Both the position numbers and the translations under genes were made by a program. Below the pieces are notes generated by a model. The model was given only the letters and a program-made list of their open reading frames with translations. It ran no database searches and had not been told where the DNA came from. A stretch of 6,521 nt of DNA from DATLSM01 sp035534175 (GTDB lineage: Bacteria; Actinomycetota; Thermoleophilia; Solirubrobacterales; 70-9), in NCBI GenBank assembly GCA_035534175.1, contig DATLSM010000069.1:1-6521 (forward strand). Reading direction: 5' to 3'. Position 1 is the stretch's first letter. Every line of letters starts with the position of its first letter. Positions 5,927-6,521 of this stretch are shown here, one piece after another.

Positions 5927-5954
5927 AGTGTAGTGAGGTGGCAACCGTCGCCAA
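5927..5954 (-). promoter_or_regulatory. candidate sigma70-type promoter for the NAT gene (leaderless)
   Basis: Read on the minus strand, TTGGCG (5954-5949) and TACACT (5932-5927) are 16 nt apart; each matches 4 of 6 consensus bases. The -10 box ends 7 nt before ATG 5919, which puts the transcript start at about the A of the ATG. This agrees with the lack of a Shine-Dalgarno sequence there. The match is modest and could be chance. Confidence 0.35.
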
Positions 5955-6083
5955 TCGCACGCTGAGCGCTCCTTATGCGGCGCTGGAGCTGCGACTTCTT
6001 GGGGGGGCGAACTTGCCCGCCGCCGCTCTCATCGAAGGGGAGGAGAAAGCGTCCCCGCCGCGCACCCACGCCGGGGCCGACAC

Positions 6084-6089
6084 AGGAGG
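6084..6089 (+). promoter_or_regulatory. ribosome-binding site that fixes a TTG start
   Basis: AGGAGG at 6084-6089 lies 8 nt before TTG 6098. There is no in-frame ATG or GTG nearby that would give the small downstream protein, so this site decides the start. The in-frame upstream extension to 5975 is Arg/Pro-rich and overlaps the NAT leader region. Confidence 0.8.
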
Positions 6090-6097
6090 TTGAGCAC

Positions 6098-6385
6098 TTG
6101 ACTCAGAACCCTCACCGGCGCGACGATCCTCTGTCCGTGGGCGTCGAGGACGCGATCCACCAGCGCTCCGTGCTCACCTTCGTTCTCTCCCATCACCCAA
6201 CCCGCTTCAGCCAGGGCGAGCTGACTCGCATCCTCGCCGCCGACCCGGAGGACCGCGCCCATCGCGACGCGGTGATCCGAGCGGTTGGAACCCTCGTCGC
6301 TGCCGGCCTCCTGCGTCGCGACGGGCACTTCGTCGAGCCGACTCACGCGGCCATTTACTTCCATCGGCTTGCGGCCCGCACCTAG
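6098..6385 (+). CDS. small winged-helix-like protein, 95 aa
   Basis: Starts at TTG 6098 behind a perfect AGGAGG (8-nt spacing) and stops at TAG 6383-6385. The sequence reads as one compact winged helix-turn-helix: RSVLTFVLSHHPTRFSQGEL (helix 1 and turn), TRILAADPED, then a recognition-like helix RDAVIRAVGTLVAAGLLRRD and a wing GHFVEPTHAAIYFHRL. The first ~18 residues are polar and probably disordered. There is no effector or membrane domain. Such single-domain proteins usually bind DNA as regulators, but the family is not one I can name. It is transcribed away from the NAT gene, 178 nt apart, so it might control that gene; this is inference from position alone. A longer protein from the upstream in-frame codons is unlikely because of the ribosome-binding site. 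Confidence 0.75.
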   Translation: MTQNPHRRDDPLSVGVEDAIHQRSVLTFVLSHHPTRFSQGELTRILAADPEDRAHRDAVIRAVGTLVAAGLLRRDGHFVEPTHAAIYFHRLAART

Positions 6386-6521
6386 GAGCCTGGGTCGGTA
6401 ACGGGATCTGCGCAGGACGATTGAGGGCACCTCCCCAGTCAAAACGGCTGCGATGGCGATGAAATCACCACGGGGGGTGAAAAAAGCGGCTCTGGTGCTG
6501 GCTGGTGAGGCTCCCCACGGG
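6386..6521 (+). other. right-edge segment, no supported gene
   Basis: After the winged-helix gene, a frame opens at ATG 6453 (MAMKSPRGVKKAALVLAGEA...) and stays open to the window edge, while the other two plus frames have stops. Only 23 codons are visible and no Shine-Dalgarno precedes them, so a gene start here is possible but unproven. The A6 run at 6480-6485 is the only marked compositional feature. Confidence 0.25.

Noticed and set aside
6029..6442. 137-codon minus-strand frame
   Set aside because: It is antisense to the 95-aa winged-helix gene, which has a strong Shine-Dalgarno and a better fold-like pattern.
6450..6521. possible riboswitch-like leader at the right edge (GGCGATG, A6 run)
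   Set aside because: I could not fit it to the pairing pattern of the fluoride or other riboswitch classes that I considered, and the window ends too soon.

Overview
The window is high-GC DNA (estimated at about two thirds G+C by eye). Its gene content fits an actinobacterium: a CtaG/SCO1 copper-assembly pair, a plasmid-type replication-relaxation protein, an IS30 transposase of actinobacterial type, a TTG-started winged-helix protein and a likely leaderless gene. The flavour is that of Thermoleophilia/Solirubrobacterales, but that taxonomic guess is inference and not firm.

Layout. (1) 1-598: the N-terminal part of an IS30-family transposase reads leftward off the window edge. It abuts an orphan C-terminal coding fragment (to 598), so the IS appears to have landed in or next to a gene. 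(2) 768-3530: three genes on the minus strand in the order ctaG-type assembly factor, SCO1/SenC copper chaperone, then a Na+/Ca2+-exchanger-family membrane protein. The first two are 25 nt apart and would mature the Cu centres of a haem-copper oxidase. The exchanger follows 86 nt later and has an unusual second ion-binding repeat (Pro-Asn where Pro-Glu is expected). (3) 3531-4139: about 600 nt without a convincing gene, rich in inverted repeats, including a perfect 18-bp inverted repeat. (4) 4140-4956: a replication-relaxation family gene broken by a frame change with an apparent small internal deletion, followed by an intact 64-aa orphan gene with a good ribosome-binding site. This block looks like a remnant of an integrated plasmid or conjugative element. 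(5) 4957-5121: a convergent intergenic spacer with two hairpins. (6) 5122-6385: an arylamine N-acetyltransferase-family gene (minus strand) diverges from a 95-aa winged-helix-like gene (plus strand, TTG start, strong Shine-Dalgarno). (7) 6386-6521: no supported gene; a 23-codon open frame runs off the right edge.

Overall this is a respiratory copper-assembly cluster flanked on both sides by mobile-element debris, with a xenobiotic or amide-forming NAT gene and a small DNA-binding-like protein beyond it. I do not see a complete new defence or mobile system. The parts most worth a second look are the structured region plus the broken replication-relaxation gene, the altered exchanger repeat, and two small uncharacterised proteins.
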